DNA from: Candidatus Bathyarchaeota archaeon
GTDB lineage: Archaea > Thermoproteota > Bathyarchaeia > Bathyarchaeales > Bathyarchaeaceae
Direction: 5' to 3'
Assembly: GCA_003662715.1 (NCBI GenBank)
Contig: QMYO01000031.1
Span: forward strand, 1-10,713
DNA: 10,713 nucleotides
The notes under the pieces are model-generated. The model did not search any database and was not told where the DNA came from. It saw only the letters and a list, made by a program, of their open reading frames with translations. Numbering within the stretch: the first letter of the stretch is position 1; each line of letters opens with the position of its first letter. The translations under genes and the position numbers were made by a program. Positions 1-6,696 of the stretch are shown here, in pieces.

Positions 1-130
1 AAACCTTCCTCGAAACATATAATCTAATGCAGGCTAGATCCGTAACCCAGCCGTTAACGATCTTCTTCTTCACACTCCTAGAAAAACCCCCCACGTTTGG
101 AAGGGAGAGAACCTGCCTGACCTTATCCAC
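1..130 (-). CDS. Unrecognised protein, N-terminal part only (runs off left edge)
   Basis: A minus-strand reading frame opens at GTG 130 (or the adjacent GTG at 133) and stays open to base 1, giving about 43 residues that start MDKVRQVLSLPNVGGFSR and continue with a Lys-rich stretch. A GGAGG Shine-Dalgarno sequence lies at 138-134, three bases before GTG 130 and overlapping the stop codon of the preceding gene. Tight spacing, same strand and coding-like composition (basic and hydrophobic residues alternating, no stop) support a real gene that is the next member of the structural operon. No family is recognised in this fragment, and the choice between the two GTG codons is uncertain. Confidence 0.6.
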   Translation of the reverse strand, partial: MDKVRQVLSLPNVGGFSRSVKKKIVNGWVTDLACIRLYVSRKV

Positions 131-137
131 CACCCTC

Positions 138-1133
138 CTAGACAACACATAGGCCACCTCCTAGTAGTTTTTGAAGCGAAATCCCTTCCTCAGCCCACTT
201 GTCAAAATACTTCTTCCACCCTGAAGCCTTCAAATCTAATGTTCCCTCTTTATACGGTTTAAGAATCCTCTCTATGAAATCGTTAACGAAGCATATTACT
301 GTTAGCCTTTCAACAGGGAACCCTTTCTCGTTTACTGCTAGCGGAGTATCCTCCTCGCATATTATTGCTTGCCTATACTTTCTTAAATCATGGTCGTAAA
401 CATCAACAATGTATTTCTTTAACGGCTCAACCTCTTTAGGTATCGGATACTGTGATGGAACACGTTTCCAAGGTGGATCATTAGTGTTTAGTCTTCTAGG
501 TTTCCAAATTGGCTTGCTCAGCTTGAAACCTGAGTAACCGTAATAGAATGTTTTGCTTGCAGTTGAAAAATTTTGTAGCCTTAGTGAAGCGTACAGGCTG
601 TTTGTCAGTATTTTCACTAAGCTCCCCCTACCACAAGTGCCACCGCTTCCCATGAATGTGTGTATTCTCCTTGTTGAACCATCGTAGTCGCAATATGCTG
701 TAGAAGTGTCTGATCCTGCATCTGTAGCATCTATGAACAGTAGCCATGTTTCACCTGAAGGGGGCTGAATGTTAACATATGATGTTGAAGCAGCTGCTAC
801 ACTTACTTCTCCCTGTGTTTGCTCTATTATTGCCGACCAGAACGGGAACTTTGTCTGGGTAAGTGTTCTTTCAGAGTACGACCACACATCTGCAGCAGTG
901 ATATCTGAAACCTCCTTAACTGTCGACCCATCAGGACTCCATCTAATTTTTCCAGTGTCCCTGAACCATATTTTTCCTGCTGCCAGAGTCGGGTCAGCAG
1001 TTAAAGCTGGAAGAATGATTGACTCCCCATCTATTTTGATTGTGTTTCCGCCCACTTTGAGCTCAGGGAGCCCATCCTTTAGCAGCCACTTCAGAAGCTT
1101 CAGCCTTATCAGCTTTTCAACTCTTTCAAACAT
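138..1133 (-). CDS. Fibre- or adhesin-like virion surface protein (inferred)
   Basis: 331 residues, function not recognised with certainty. Residues 1-20 form a basic amphipathic helix. Residues 39-72 (ILPALTADP, then AGKIWFR and SPDG) form a short beta module that recurs near the start of the 173-residue protein encoded at 2742-3263, and resembles modules in phage tail fibres. Residues about 105-205 are Ser/Thr/Gly/Tyr-rich with alternating hydrophobics, like a beta-sandwich, and contain Cys148 and Cys167, which might pair. Residues 206-331 are different, Pro- and Lys-rich then helical, ending in a small hydrophobic Gly-rich tail. The ATG lies one base after the stop of the glycosyltransferase gene, with GAGGTGGT just upstream, so the two are probably translationally coupled. 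A surface fibre modified or assisted by the neighbouring enzyme is an inference from context. Confidence 0.75.
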   Translation of the reverse strand: MFERVEKLIRLKLLKWLLKDGLPELKVGGNTIKIDGESIILPALTADPTLAAGKIWFRDTGKIRWSPDGSTVKEVSDITAADVWSYSERTLTQTKFPFWSAIIEQTQGEVSVAAASTSYVNIQPPSGETWLLFIDATDAGSDTSTAYCDYDGSTRRIHTFMGSGGTCGRGSLVKILTNSLYASLRLQNFSTASKTFYYGYSGFKLSKPIWKPRRLNTNDPPWKRVPSQYPIPKEVEPLKKYIVDVYDHDLRKYRQAIICEEDTPLAVNEKGFPVERLTVICFVNDFIERILKPYKEGTLDLKASGWKKYFDKWAEEGISLQKLLGGGLCVV

Positions 1134-1134
1134 C

Positions 1135-2736
1135 CTACCACCTCAACACATAGAAGCCTTCTTTGATCTCAGATATCTTCTTAACACCACAACTTATCTG
1201 TTTATGGTCTGGATCATACCAGTAGCAGTCAAGACTCTCCGAAGGATATATTATGCATCCGTGCTTACCCACTCTTCTAGCTTCTTCAACAACTCTTAGC
1301 TGGTCCTCTGTGGGAATGTGCTCTAGCACCTGGTTACACCAAACAAAATCAAATGCTCTGTCCCTGAAGGGCAGGTATCTGGCATCACCAACCACCATAA
1401 CCCTTCTAGATGATCTCACATCCAGTGACACGTAGTTGTAACCCTTCTCTTCGAGAACCCTTTTGGCGAGACAAAGCTTGCCTGAGCCTATGTCCAGAGC
1501 TAAGCCCTTGCCACGGGGAATGTACTTCGAGAACATACCCTGGTTGGTGTCCGACAGAATGGGCTTAGAGAACCTAAGTATCTCCGGACCTAGCCTAGGG
1601 TGTTCAAGAGCCAAATAAATTGCTTTCTCGATTAGATCTATTGCTCTCTTCCATGTGAACTGTTTTGCTCTCTCCAAAGCTCTCTGAGAAAGTGTCCTCC
1701 TCAGGTTCTCATCGTAATACAGTTTCGCCATGGCATCAGAGAAAGGCTTTATTTTTGTTGTAGCTACTGTGAACCCCTCTGCGGTTTCAATATCTTCCTC
1801 ATGACATGGTACAAGTATTCCTGCATCACCAACGATCTCAGGGATTGCTGTGTTGTTCGATGCTATCACAGGTTTTCCACATGCCATTGCCTCGAGAACA
1901 GGGAGTCCAAAGCCTTCGCCGCTGGATGCATGACAATATACGTCAAGCGCGTTGTATATTTGCGCTAGCTCGTGCTCAGGTACTCCCCACCATTTATCGG
2001 CATCACTTGGTAGCAGAACCTTGCCTATGAGCCCGTATTTCGCTGTTAAAATGTTTATGTTCCAGCCTCTAACACTACCGGTAAGTGTAATATTCTCTTC
2101 TACTGGGCTCGTGTGAAGGTAGAGTAAAGAGCTCTCTTTAACTTCGTCAGGGAGCTGTGCAAATGCTCTGATAACAACGGGGAACTCTTTTCTCAGATTA
2201 TTTCTGGCAACCATCCCGTAAATAAAGAAGTCATCAAACCCCTCGAACCTTGCTTCGAAGGGTCTAAATATTCTAGTGTCAACTCCATGAGGAACAACTA
2301 ATATCCTATCCTCAGGGATTCCGTGTTCAACCATAACCTTCTTACCGTACTGCGACGGGGTAGCAATAAAGTTCACCCCGATGAGCGGCCGAATGAAGTG
2401 AACTGAGAGAGATGAGAACTCAACAGTAACATAGAACAGTGTTCTCAGGTTCAGTTTCTGGCAGATCTCTGCTATCCGATTATACGGTGGTACCCAGTGG
2501 GATGCGTAAACAACAACCACATCTGGTTTAACCGCCCTTAGAAAACGCGGTATATGGTTTGACTCCACTATCGGGTAGTGGATCACAGAGTTAATCTCCA
2601 ACGGTTGGCCAGCGTACTGCGGGTTACCTATGAAAACCCTGAAACCCCTTTTGGCGAGACCCTGTGTCAGATAGTTTGTTACCTTCCCTAGTCCAGTGGG
2701 GAGCAACGGCGATGGCGAGATCCATGCTATTCTCAT
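1135..2736 (-). CDS. Family-4-type glycosyltransferase fused to a class I methyltransferase
   Basis: 533 residues. Residues 1 to about 375 look like a GT-B fold glycosyltransferase of the GT4 type: an N-terminal strand followed by a Gly-rich loop (GLGKVT, 15-20), PHGVD at 149-153, and the donor-binding EX7E motif with Glu274 and Glu282 inside EGFGLPVLEAMACGKPV. Such enzymes move a sugar from a nucleotide-sugar to an acceptor. Residues about 405-533 carry S-adenosylmethionine methyltransferase motifs: ALDIGSGK (413-420), acidic Asp439, GDARYLPF (450-457) and FDFVWCNQVLEHI (462-474), as in the Methyltransf_11 group. The methyltransferase part is short (about 130 residues against about 200 for many class I domains), so its C-terminal strands may be reduced. 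It sits between two fibre-like genes, which suggests glycan modification of virion or host surface, possibly with a methyl cap. That role is inference; the two domain calls are firm. Confidence 0.9.
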   Translation of the reverse strand: MRIAWISPSPLLPTGLGKVTNYLTQGLAKRGFRVFIGNPQYAGQPLEINSVIHYPIVESNHIPRFLRAVKPDVVVVYASHWVPPYNRIAEICQKLNLRTLFYVTVEFSSLSVHFIRPLIGVNFIATPSQYGKKVMVEHGIPEDRILVVPHGVDTRIFRPFEARFEGFDDFFIYGMVARNNLRKEFPVVIRAFAQLPDEVKESSLLYLHTSPVEENITLTGSVRGWNINILTAKYGLIGKVLLPSDADKWWGVPEHELAQIYNALDVYCHASSGEGFGLPVLEAMACGKPVIASNNTAIPEIVGDAGILVPCHEEDIETAEGFTVATTKIKPFSDAMAKLYYDENLRRTLSQRALERAKQFTWKRAIDLIEKAIYLALEHPRLGPEILRFSKPILSDTNQGMFSKYIPRGKGLALDIGSGKLCLAKRVLEEKGYNYVSLDVRSSRRVMVVGDARYLPFRDRAFDFVWCNQVLEHIPTEDQLRVVEEARRVGKHGCIIYPSESLDCYWYDPDHKQISCGVKKISEIKEGFYVLRW

Positions 2737-2741
2737 CTAAA

Positions 2742-3263
2742 TTACCTTGCAGGAATTCTGAACACAACTTTACCGTCCTTAAGGATTAGAAGCTCATCAG
2801 GTGTCTCAGTTATTTTCCATCCATACTTAAGTCCCAAGTCACCTACGTTTACCTGGGCAAAAGTCACTGTATCTGTTGTTTTCAATGATTGATCAGTGAA
2901 ATTTGTCTTAGCTGGCGTTACAGCACCATCAGCGATTTTGGCTGTGGTTATAGCACTATCCGCTATCTTAGCACTTGTTACAGCTCCATCTGCAATCTTT
3001 GACTCAACTACTGCTGAGTCAGCTAACTTAGCTGTTGACACTGCACCGTCAGCTAACTTAGCTGAAGTTACTGCCCCATCTGCTATGTCATCTGTTCCAA
3101 TGGGAACTACTGGTACGGTTTTGGCGTTGGCAACAACAGTATCTATTGCAAACTTAATTCTATTGAGGTCACTCCTAAAGTATACGTCGCCAGCAACTAC
3201 TGAGTCAGGGTCTGCAGTCAGTGTAGCTAGAGTTATTCTATCGGGCTTAATGGATACAACCAT
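2742..3263 (-). CDS. Tail-fibre-like protein with six decapeptide repeats
   Basis: 173 residues in three parts. Residues 10-45 (TLATLTADP, AGDVYFR, RIKFAID) match in pattern the module at 39-72 of the 331-residue protein. Residues 61-120 are six consecutive ten-residue repeats of the form A-D-(G/S)-A-(V/I)-x-x-(A/S)-K-(L/I), a type found in phage and bacterial fibres and adhesins that usually form trimeric stalks. Residues 121-143 (TDQSLKTTDTVTFAQV) match a motif very common in phage tail fibres. The last 30 residues are beta-rich and end in a basic tail. The start is ATG 3263, since an in-frame TGA lies two codons upstream; the Shine-Dalgarno match is weak. It is followed five bases later by the glycosyltransferase. 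Role as a thin, possibly trimeric virion fibre is inferred from the repeats and motif. Confidence 0.85.
   Translation of the reverse strand: MVVSIKPDRITLATLTADPDSVVAGDVYFRSDLNRIKFAIDTVVANAKTVPVVPIGTDDIADGAVTSAKLADGAVSTAKLADSAVVESKIADGAVTSAKIADSAITTAKIADGAVTPAKTNFTDQSLKTTDTVTFAQVNVGDLGLKYGWKITETPDELLILKDGKVVFRIPAR
2904..3083 (-). repeat. Six tandem 30-base repeats coding for decapeptides
   Basis: Codons 61-120 of the fibre-like gene are six in-register 30-base units with no spacer. At protein level each is a variant of ADGAVTSAKL. The DNA copies have drifted, mostly at third positions and at the variable sixth and seventh residues, so the array is old or under selection for the protein rather than a fresh expansion. 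Because the unit is a multiple of three, gain or loss of copies would change stalk length without breaking the frame. Confidence 0.9.
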
Positions 3264-3300
3264 CTGCTTTCACTCAATATATAACTATTTTCCCTAAGTT

Positions 3301-3570
3301 TTATGTTTTTATCTCCATTACATCAATATTGTTGACTTCATCCCTTATAACTACTGCTTTCCTTTCTGGATCGAATCTCAGCGAGAACTTGTTATCTGTG
3401 CCCAAGTATATTTTCTCGTTGTCAGCTAGTTTAAGAGCTTCAACAGATACTGTGCCAAGTACACCGTCAAGGTCTGGATCATAGACTCTATTAACCGTTC
3501 CCTCTGATCTCATTCTCTTCTTAACCTCTTCCCATGACATCATAAGACCTTGAGGTGGGAAGTACTTCAC
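3301..3570 (-). CDS. Small beta-rich protein with fibre-type module
   Basis: 89 residues, not assigned to a named family. Residues 11-25 are helical and charged. Residues 36-89 are a beta-rich segment, SVEALKLADNEKIYLGTD followed by FSLRFDP and VVIRDEV, of a kind common in phage and archaeal-virus fibre and baseplate accessory proteins. The start is GTG 3570, which overlaps the TGA stop of the preceding gene (GTGA) and has GGTGAT three bases upstream; a second candidate is the ATG pair at residues 10-11. Its place between the 119-residue protein and the repeat-bearing fibre protein suggests a small part of the same appendage. Function is inference. Confidence 0.75.
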   Translation of the reverse strand: MKYFPPQGLMMSWEEVKKRMRSEGTVNRVYDPDLDGVLGTVSVEALKLADNEKIYLGTDNKFSLRFDPERKAVVIRDEVNNIDVMEIKT

Positions 3571-3926
3571 ACTATCACCTTCATGATTCTCAATAGGTAG
3601 GGTGTTTGAGCTACTGACAACCTTAAGTTAACTTTATCTCCGGGTTTAACCGTTATGTCAAACTCGTAAATACAGCCAGCTGTTAGTGTGCCTCCACCGT
3701 TTAAATCTCCAACCTGGCCATTTAGCTTTACTCTTGCAACTGTGTTAGAAGCTGGAATTATTTGAAACCTGATCCATCCCATAAAGTTAACTTCAATGTC
3801 TTCAGATAGTGCATCTGTATCGGCAGGGATCGATTGTCCACTGAGATCCGCAAGAACCTCTATTGTGTGTATAGCCTCTCTAAGTGCTTTCTTAATCTTT
3901 TCAACATCAACATATATTATGCTCGT
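3567..3926 (-). CDS. Unrecognised two-part protein, apparent ACG start
   Basis: 119 residues if read from ACG 3926. The frame is open from a TGA at 3935-3933, and the first ATG is only at 3782, which would leave 71 residues and an uncovered 150-base gap. The upstream stretch reads as real protein: SIIYVDVEKIKKALREAIHT, then a helix and an acidic segment, before the beta-rich part that starts MGWIRFQIIPASN. There is no in-frame ATG, GTG or TTG in it. AGGTGAT at 3938-3932 ends five bases before the ACG codon, the same spacing as GGTGAT to GTG in the 52-residue gene at 5755. ACG is one transition from ATG, so either it is used as a start or the window carries a base error or recent mutation. The last four bases overlap the next gene. 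Function is unknown; context suggests a virion protein with a helical N-terminus and a beta-sandwich of about 70 residues. Confidence 0.65.
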   Translation of the reverse strand, partial: TSIIYVDVEKIKKALREAIHTIEVLADLSGQSIPADTDALSEDIEVNFMGWIRFQIIPASNTVARVKLNGQVGDLNGGGTLTAGCIYEFDITVKPGDKVNLRLSVAQTPYLLRIMKVIV

Positions 3927-3931
3927 AAGAT

Positions 3932-3938
3932 ATCACCT
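3932..3938 (-). promoter_or_regulatory. Shine-Dalgarno sequence that points to ACG 3926
   Basis: AGGTGAT on the minus strand begins in the TAA stop of the intein-bearing gene and is a perfect archaeal ribosome binding site. The only frame open across the following 360 bases has ACG five bases later, or ATA codons at 3920 and 3917 twelve or more bases later. The ATG at 3913-3911 is in another frame that closes after 17 codons. The site therefore decides the likely start of the 119-residue protein. Confidence 0.6.
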
Positions 3939-5584
3939 TATTCTTTAGCTTGTTTTACAAAGAACTCCACTATTCCGTTCATGTACTTGTTCCAAAGCTC
4001 CTCTGGATCACAGTACCTTCCAAGAACAGGGCACCATGTCCTCTTAGGGAACCTTATAACCCAAAAAGTAACGTCAATAGCAACAGTCGTAGAAGTATTG
4101 TTAACAATCAGCAACTCATAGGGTTTGCTAGCATCACACCATATAAGCTGAGGATAAGGATTAGTCATCAAAATACTTTTCACAAACGGATCCCAGTGCC
4201 AATCCATTTTCCCCCTAGTTGAATTGTGCGTTATAAACGGGTACCTACCAGCAACAAAGTTATGTGTTTCCGTCTCTATATCTATTACTTCTCCGTCATA
4301 CTCCACTTCCTCAACATTAGTAACCTTTCCCCACGTTACTTCCATGTTGACAATGCTTCTCATTTTGCCGACAGCTTCTTCAAGGACTGATATTGCTTTT
4401 ACTACACGTTTTCTTCTCGTACATACTTTACTCTTAGATATTAGAGATAGACTCCAGAACCTCTTGTATAACATCTTGTACACGTACGGGATTGGGTCGT
4501 AAGCATTTGTTTTACTATAGTATACTGAGTAGATGTAATCATGTCTTCTTCTTGGGAAGTTCTGTTTCTGCTTAACCTTGTACGGTATTAATCCTGCAAC
4601 AACTGCGAGATAAACAACCTTGTCAGCTAATTCTTCCCTTTCACCAACACATAGCCTAACCCTTCCCCTATCATCAACATAGGCGTCGGCTTCTTCAAAT
4701 CCTTTGAGAAACGCTTCTACACCATCATAACTGGACTTCCACACTACTTTTGGTAGATGTGTTTTGGGCGATATTGGGAAGCCATAGTGGTTTGTTAGCT
4801 TGTTCACAGCACTTACTGAAGGTATAGAAGCTATTAATACTCCACTATTGTGGCTGTAGATTTTCGGCCTAGCATTCAAAACCTTCATGCTTAACTTTAC
4901 GAAATCATCTATTAACTTCCTATCCTTATTAGTAAAGCTTATTGTTTTCCTAGTAACACTACCATCACCGAATATAAGACCTAGAAACCTCATTTCATCT
5001 GAACTATATTTTTCACCCGGCGTCGGCAACCTCTTCGGCATTGCTACATAGTCTCCTTTCTTTAGGTTCCCCGCAAACACCCACTTAACGTTGAGGTCTT
5101 CATCTACAGAAAGCAACGGATGGTTTGCAGTAACAGTTATGGTTTTGTTTCTACCAACAGTTACTCTTACCAGCTTTCTAGCTCTATGCCTATCTACAGC
5201 CACTATTTTAGAAGCAACCATTTTGCCATTAACTAATGAGGCAACATAAAGTTGCTCACCGGATTTAACTCTCTCATAAACTTCTCCAGCCGATACCGGT
5301 CCTTCGCCAACAATATAAACTAGCTCATCTGGTGGAAGACAATGCCATATTCCAATATTCATGCTTTCAACTTCCGGTCCGAAAGTCCCTGTTGCCGGAT
5401 CGTATTCTCGGGGGGTTCCGAACGTAACCCCTATTATTAGAACTTTCGTTCTAGGCTCCGGAACATATGTCGCATAGATCGGCTCTGTTGTCGGAGGAAT
5501 AATATATATTGCTGTGTCATGCCAGAATACTCCTCCAAGAGCTTCTACAAATGGTTCAACAAAAGCCTGCATCCACCCGAACAT
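3938..5584 (-). CDS. Probable virion protein interrupted by an intein
   Basis: 548-residue precursor. Residues 1-81 and 455-548 are the host protein (175 residues after splicing) and residues 82-454 are an intein. The host part is unrecognised: it has a hydrophobic/aromatic N-terminus, a beta-rich body (PIYATYVPEPRTKVLIIGV; later YELLIVNNTSTTVAIDVTFW) and a helical C-terminus ending VEFFVKQAKE. It shows no enzyme motif and no nucleotide-binding loop. Alternating hydrophobics and the setting between structural genes suggest a capsid or appendage subunit. The start is ATG 5584, with AGGTGG upstream inside a small hairpin at 5590-5606. Splicing would join Trp80-His81 to Ser455. Inteins normally sit in replication or nucleotide-metabolism enzymes, so this host gene is unusual. 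An undetected enzymatic or ATP-binding role for the host protein cannot be excluded by eye. Confidence 0.9.
   Translation of the reverse strand: MFGWMQAFVEPFVEALGGVFWHDTAIYIIPPTTEPIYATYVPEPRTKVLIIGVTFGTPREYDPATGTFGPEVESMNIGIWHCLPPDELVYIVGEGPVSAGEVYERVKSGEQLYVASLVNGKMVASKIVAVDRHRARKLVRVTVGRNKTITVTANHPLLSVDEDLNVKWVFAGNLKKGDYVAMPKRLPTPGEKYSSDEMRFLGLIFGDGSVTRKTISFTNKDRKLIDDFVKLSMKVLNARPKIYSHNSGVLIASIPSVSAVNKLTNHYGFPISPKTHLPKVVWKSSYDGVEAFLKGFEEADAYVDDRGRVRLCVGEREELADKVVYLAVVAGLIPYKVKQKQNFPRRRHDYIYSVYYSKTNAYDPIPYVYKMLYKRFWSLSLISKSKVCTRRKRVVKAISVLEEAVGKMRSIVNMEVTWGKVTNVEEVEYDGEVIDIETETHNFVAGRYPFITHNSTRGKMDWHWDPFVKSILMTNPYPQLIWCDASKPYELLIVNNTSTTVAIDVTFWVIRFPKRTWCPVLGRYCDPEELWNKYMNGIVEFFVKQAKE
4223..5341 (-). 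mobile_element. Intein with LAGLIDADG homing endonuclease (residues 82-454)
   Basis: A 373-residue protein intron. It begins with Cys82 (CLPPDELVYIV, block A), has the block B TxxH motif as Thr152-Ala-Asn-His155 in TANHPLL, and ends with block F (DIETETHNFVAG, 435-446) and block G, Ile-Thr-His453-Asn454 followed by Ser455. All residues needed for splicing are present: Cys1, block B His, penultimate His, terminal Asn and +1 Ser. Between blocks B and F lies a two-motif LAGLIDADG endonuclease: FLGLIFGDG (200-208) with Asp207, and LKGFEEADA (293-301) with Asp300, the two positions expected to hold metal ions. Both aspartates are intact, so the element may still be able to home. Boundaries were placed from Cys TGT at 5341 and Asn AAT ending at 4223. 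Confidence 0.95.
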
Positions 5585-5589
5585 TACCT

Positions 5590-5606
5590 ACCACCTTTAG
5601 GGTGGT
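5590..5606 (-). promoter_or_regulatory. Hairpin over the ribosome binding site of the intein-bearing gene
   Basis: On the minus strand ACCACC, a five-base loop CTAAA and GGTGGT form a perfect six-pair stem. The right arm is the Shine-Dalgarno region of ATG 5584 and the loop contains the TAA stop of the 52-residue gene. If the stem forms in the mRNA it would hide the ribosome binding site until a ribosome ending the upstream gene opens it. That is an inferred translational-coupling device; the symmetry itself is directly visible. Confidence 0.45.
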
Positions 5607-5755
5607 TTTTTAGGTGCTGGTGGCCAGTCTATTGGCTCTACACGTTCTGTTTTCTTTGTTTTCTTGGTTGCTTCCGGATATATGATAACCATTTTCCCCT
5701 GCTTAATTGCTTCCTCTATTTGCTTCCTAATGTTCTCAGGTAGTTTCACGCTCAC
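5597..5755 (-). CDS. Small Lys/Pro-rich protein, 52 residues
   Basis: It reads MSVKLPENIRKQIEEAIKQG, then KMVIIYPEATKK, and ends in a Lys- and Pro-rich tail with a Trp (IDWPPAPKKPP). The start is GTG 5755 with GGTGAT at 5766-5761, five bases upstream and next to the stop of the 307-residue gene. The stop TAA lies in the loop of the hairpin that covers the ribosome binding site of the next gene. The first 20 residues are a charged amphipathic helix and the tail is probably disordered. Clean ribosome binding site, tight spacing and codon quality support it as real despite its size. Function is unknown; a linker, scaffold peptide or capsid decoration peptide would fit, but nothing in the sequence proves it. 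Confidence 0.75.
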   Translation of the reverse strand: MSVKLPENIRKQIEEAIKQGKMVIIYPEATKKTKKTERVEPIDWPPAPKKPP

Positions 5756-5768
5756 AGTTCATCACCTT

Positions 5769-6692
5769 TTACGGTAGGATTCCTGCTTCAACCATGTCGT
5801 AAAGGTTGAGCTTATCTGCTATTCTCCTGTCTTCCGCTGTTAGGTCTAGTCCCCAAGCTATTTTCTCAGCAACCGTCACGGGGGCTAGTCCGTAAACTAT
5901 TCTTACCTTGTACGGTCCTCCACTAGTAACTTCTGCTTCTATTAGCAGCTCATCTATGGCCACTACTCTTAAAGTGTTCCACGCTGGAGAACCCCACCAC
6001 GTAGCGTATGTTGGTAAACCATACGCGTCAAGCTCCATAATGTCTTCTAATCCGTCTCTTGAAACAGATATTTTAAACGCGTTCGGCGACGCCGGCCTCT
6101 CACCCGATATTCCAAGGAGAACCGCTTTCCACCCTGACTTCGGCGTAACCCTTAAAATCGTAGCTGACGCAGAAACCAACATAGACTGGTACTTTATGTC
6201 TAAAACACCCTTGTACGGGTTCCAAACCTCAACAGGATATGCTCTAATAGATTCTGCTATACCTAGTTTTTCTCCAAGCTCTCTTTCCCTAGGAGTTAAC
6301 GTTTCCCCGTAAAGAAGCTTATGAACCGCTTTAGCCGGAGATGCTTTGATCAAATATCTGAACACAAAGTTGCTTACATCAGATATGGCTCTAGCCCTAA
6401 CTATTAGCTCTCTTAAACATCCAACCCTAACCTCCTCCATGTAGTCTAGTCCCCTAACCGCTCCAAGATCGCTGACCGTAACGTATCCTGGCCTACCATC
6501 ACTAGTAATGTCTAATGCAACATTTGACGCTACAGATGTTGAGAACCCTGTTAAAGCATAGAAAAGCTTTGCAACATCAAGCCCAGTATATGATACTATG
6601 TCGTTTAGTCCGCTTGAAAGATCCTTAACAATAATCCCCATGAAAACCTCTGGAGGATATTTTAAAGCTTTACGAACATCTACCTGAGCCAT
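5769..6692 (-). CDS. Unrecognised probable virion protein with internal duplication
   Basis: 307 residues, no family recognised. Residues 1-120 are mainly helical with hydrophobic stretches too short for clear membrane segments. Residues about 150-270 are beta-rich with several Trp and Gly (VEVWNPYKG, ATWWGSPAWNT). A helical motif occurs twice: 122-149 (HKLLYGETLTPRERELGEKL) and 273-301 (EKIAWGLDLTAEDRRIADKL), both with the pattern of basic residue, hydrophobic pair, Gly, Leu-Thr, acidic/basic helix, Lys-Leu. This suggests two copies of one small binding or packing element at the ends of the beta domain. It is the first gene after a divergent promoter region, with GGTGG four bases before ATG 6692, so it heads the long left-hand operon. 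A capsid or vertex protein is plausible by position only. Confidence 0.75.
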   Translation of the reverse strand: MAQVDVRKALKYPPEVFMGIIVKDLSSGLNDIVSYTGLDVAKLFYALTGFSTSVASNVALDITSDGRPGYVTVSDLGAVRGLDYMEEVRVGCLRELIVRARAISDVSNFVFRYLIKASPAKAVHKLLYGETLTPRERELGEKLGIAESIRAYPVEVWNPYKGVLDIKYQSMLVSASATILRVTPKSGWKAVLLGISGERPASPNAFKISVSRDGLEDIMELDAYGLPTYATWWGSPAWNTLRVVAIDELLIEAEVTSGGPYKVRIVYGLAPVTVAEKIAWGLDLTAEDRRIADKLNLYDMVEAGILP

Positions 6693-6696
6693 TAAA

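Noticed and set aside
2904..3083. Possible CRISPR-like array because of regular 30-base spacing
   Set aside because: Units are contiguous without spacers, are diverged at third positions and code for protein repeats in frame.
3277..3286. TATA-like GTTATATATT before the repeat-bearing fibre gene
   Set aside because: It is only about 18 bases from the start codon, so transcription would begin inside the gene; the gene is probably read from the upstream promoter.
2896..3297. Plus-strand open frame of 133 codons with an apparent Ala/Val/Ser repeat
   Set aside because: It is the mirror of the six decapeptide repeats on the minus strand; it has no ribosome binding site and lies inside a well-supported gene.
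3862..3913. ATG at 3913 as start of the gene after the intein-bearing gene
   Set aside because: It opens a frame that closes after 17 codons. It is in a different frame from the coding-like stretch unless a -1 shift occurs, for which there is no clear signal beyond a run of four A.
5590..5611. Stem-loop followed by six T on the plus strand, like an intrinsic terminator
   Set aside because: No plus-strand gene lies upstream of it. The same bases make better sense as the ribosome binding site and stop codon of minus-strand genes.
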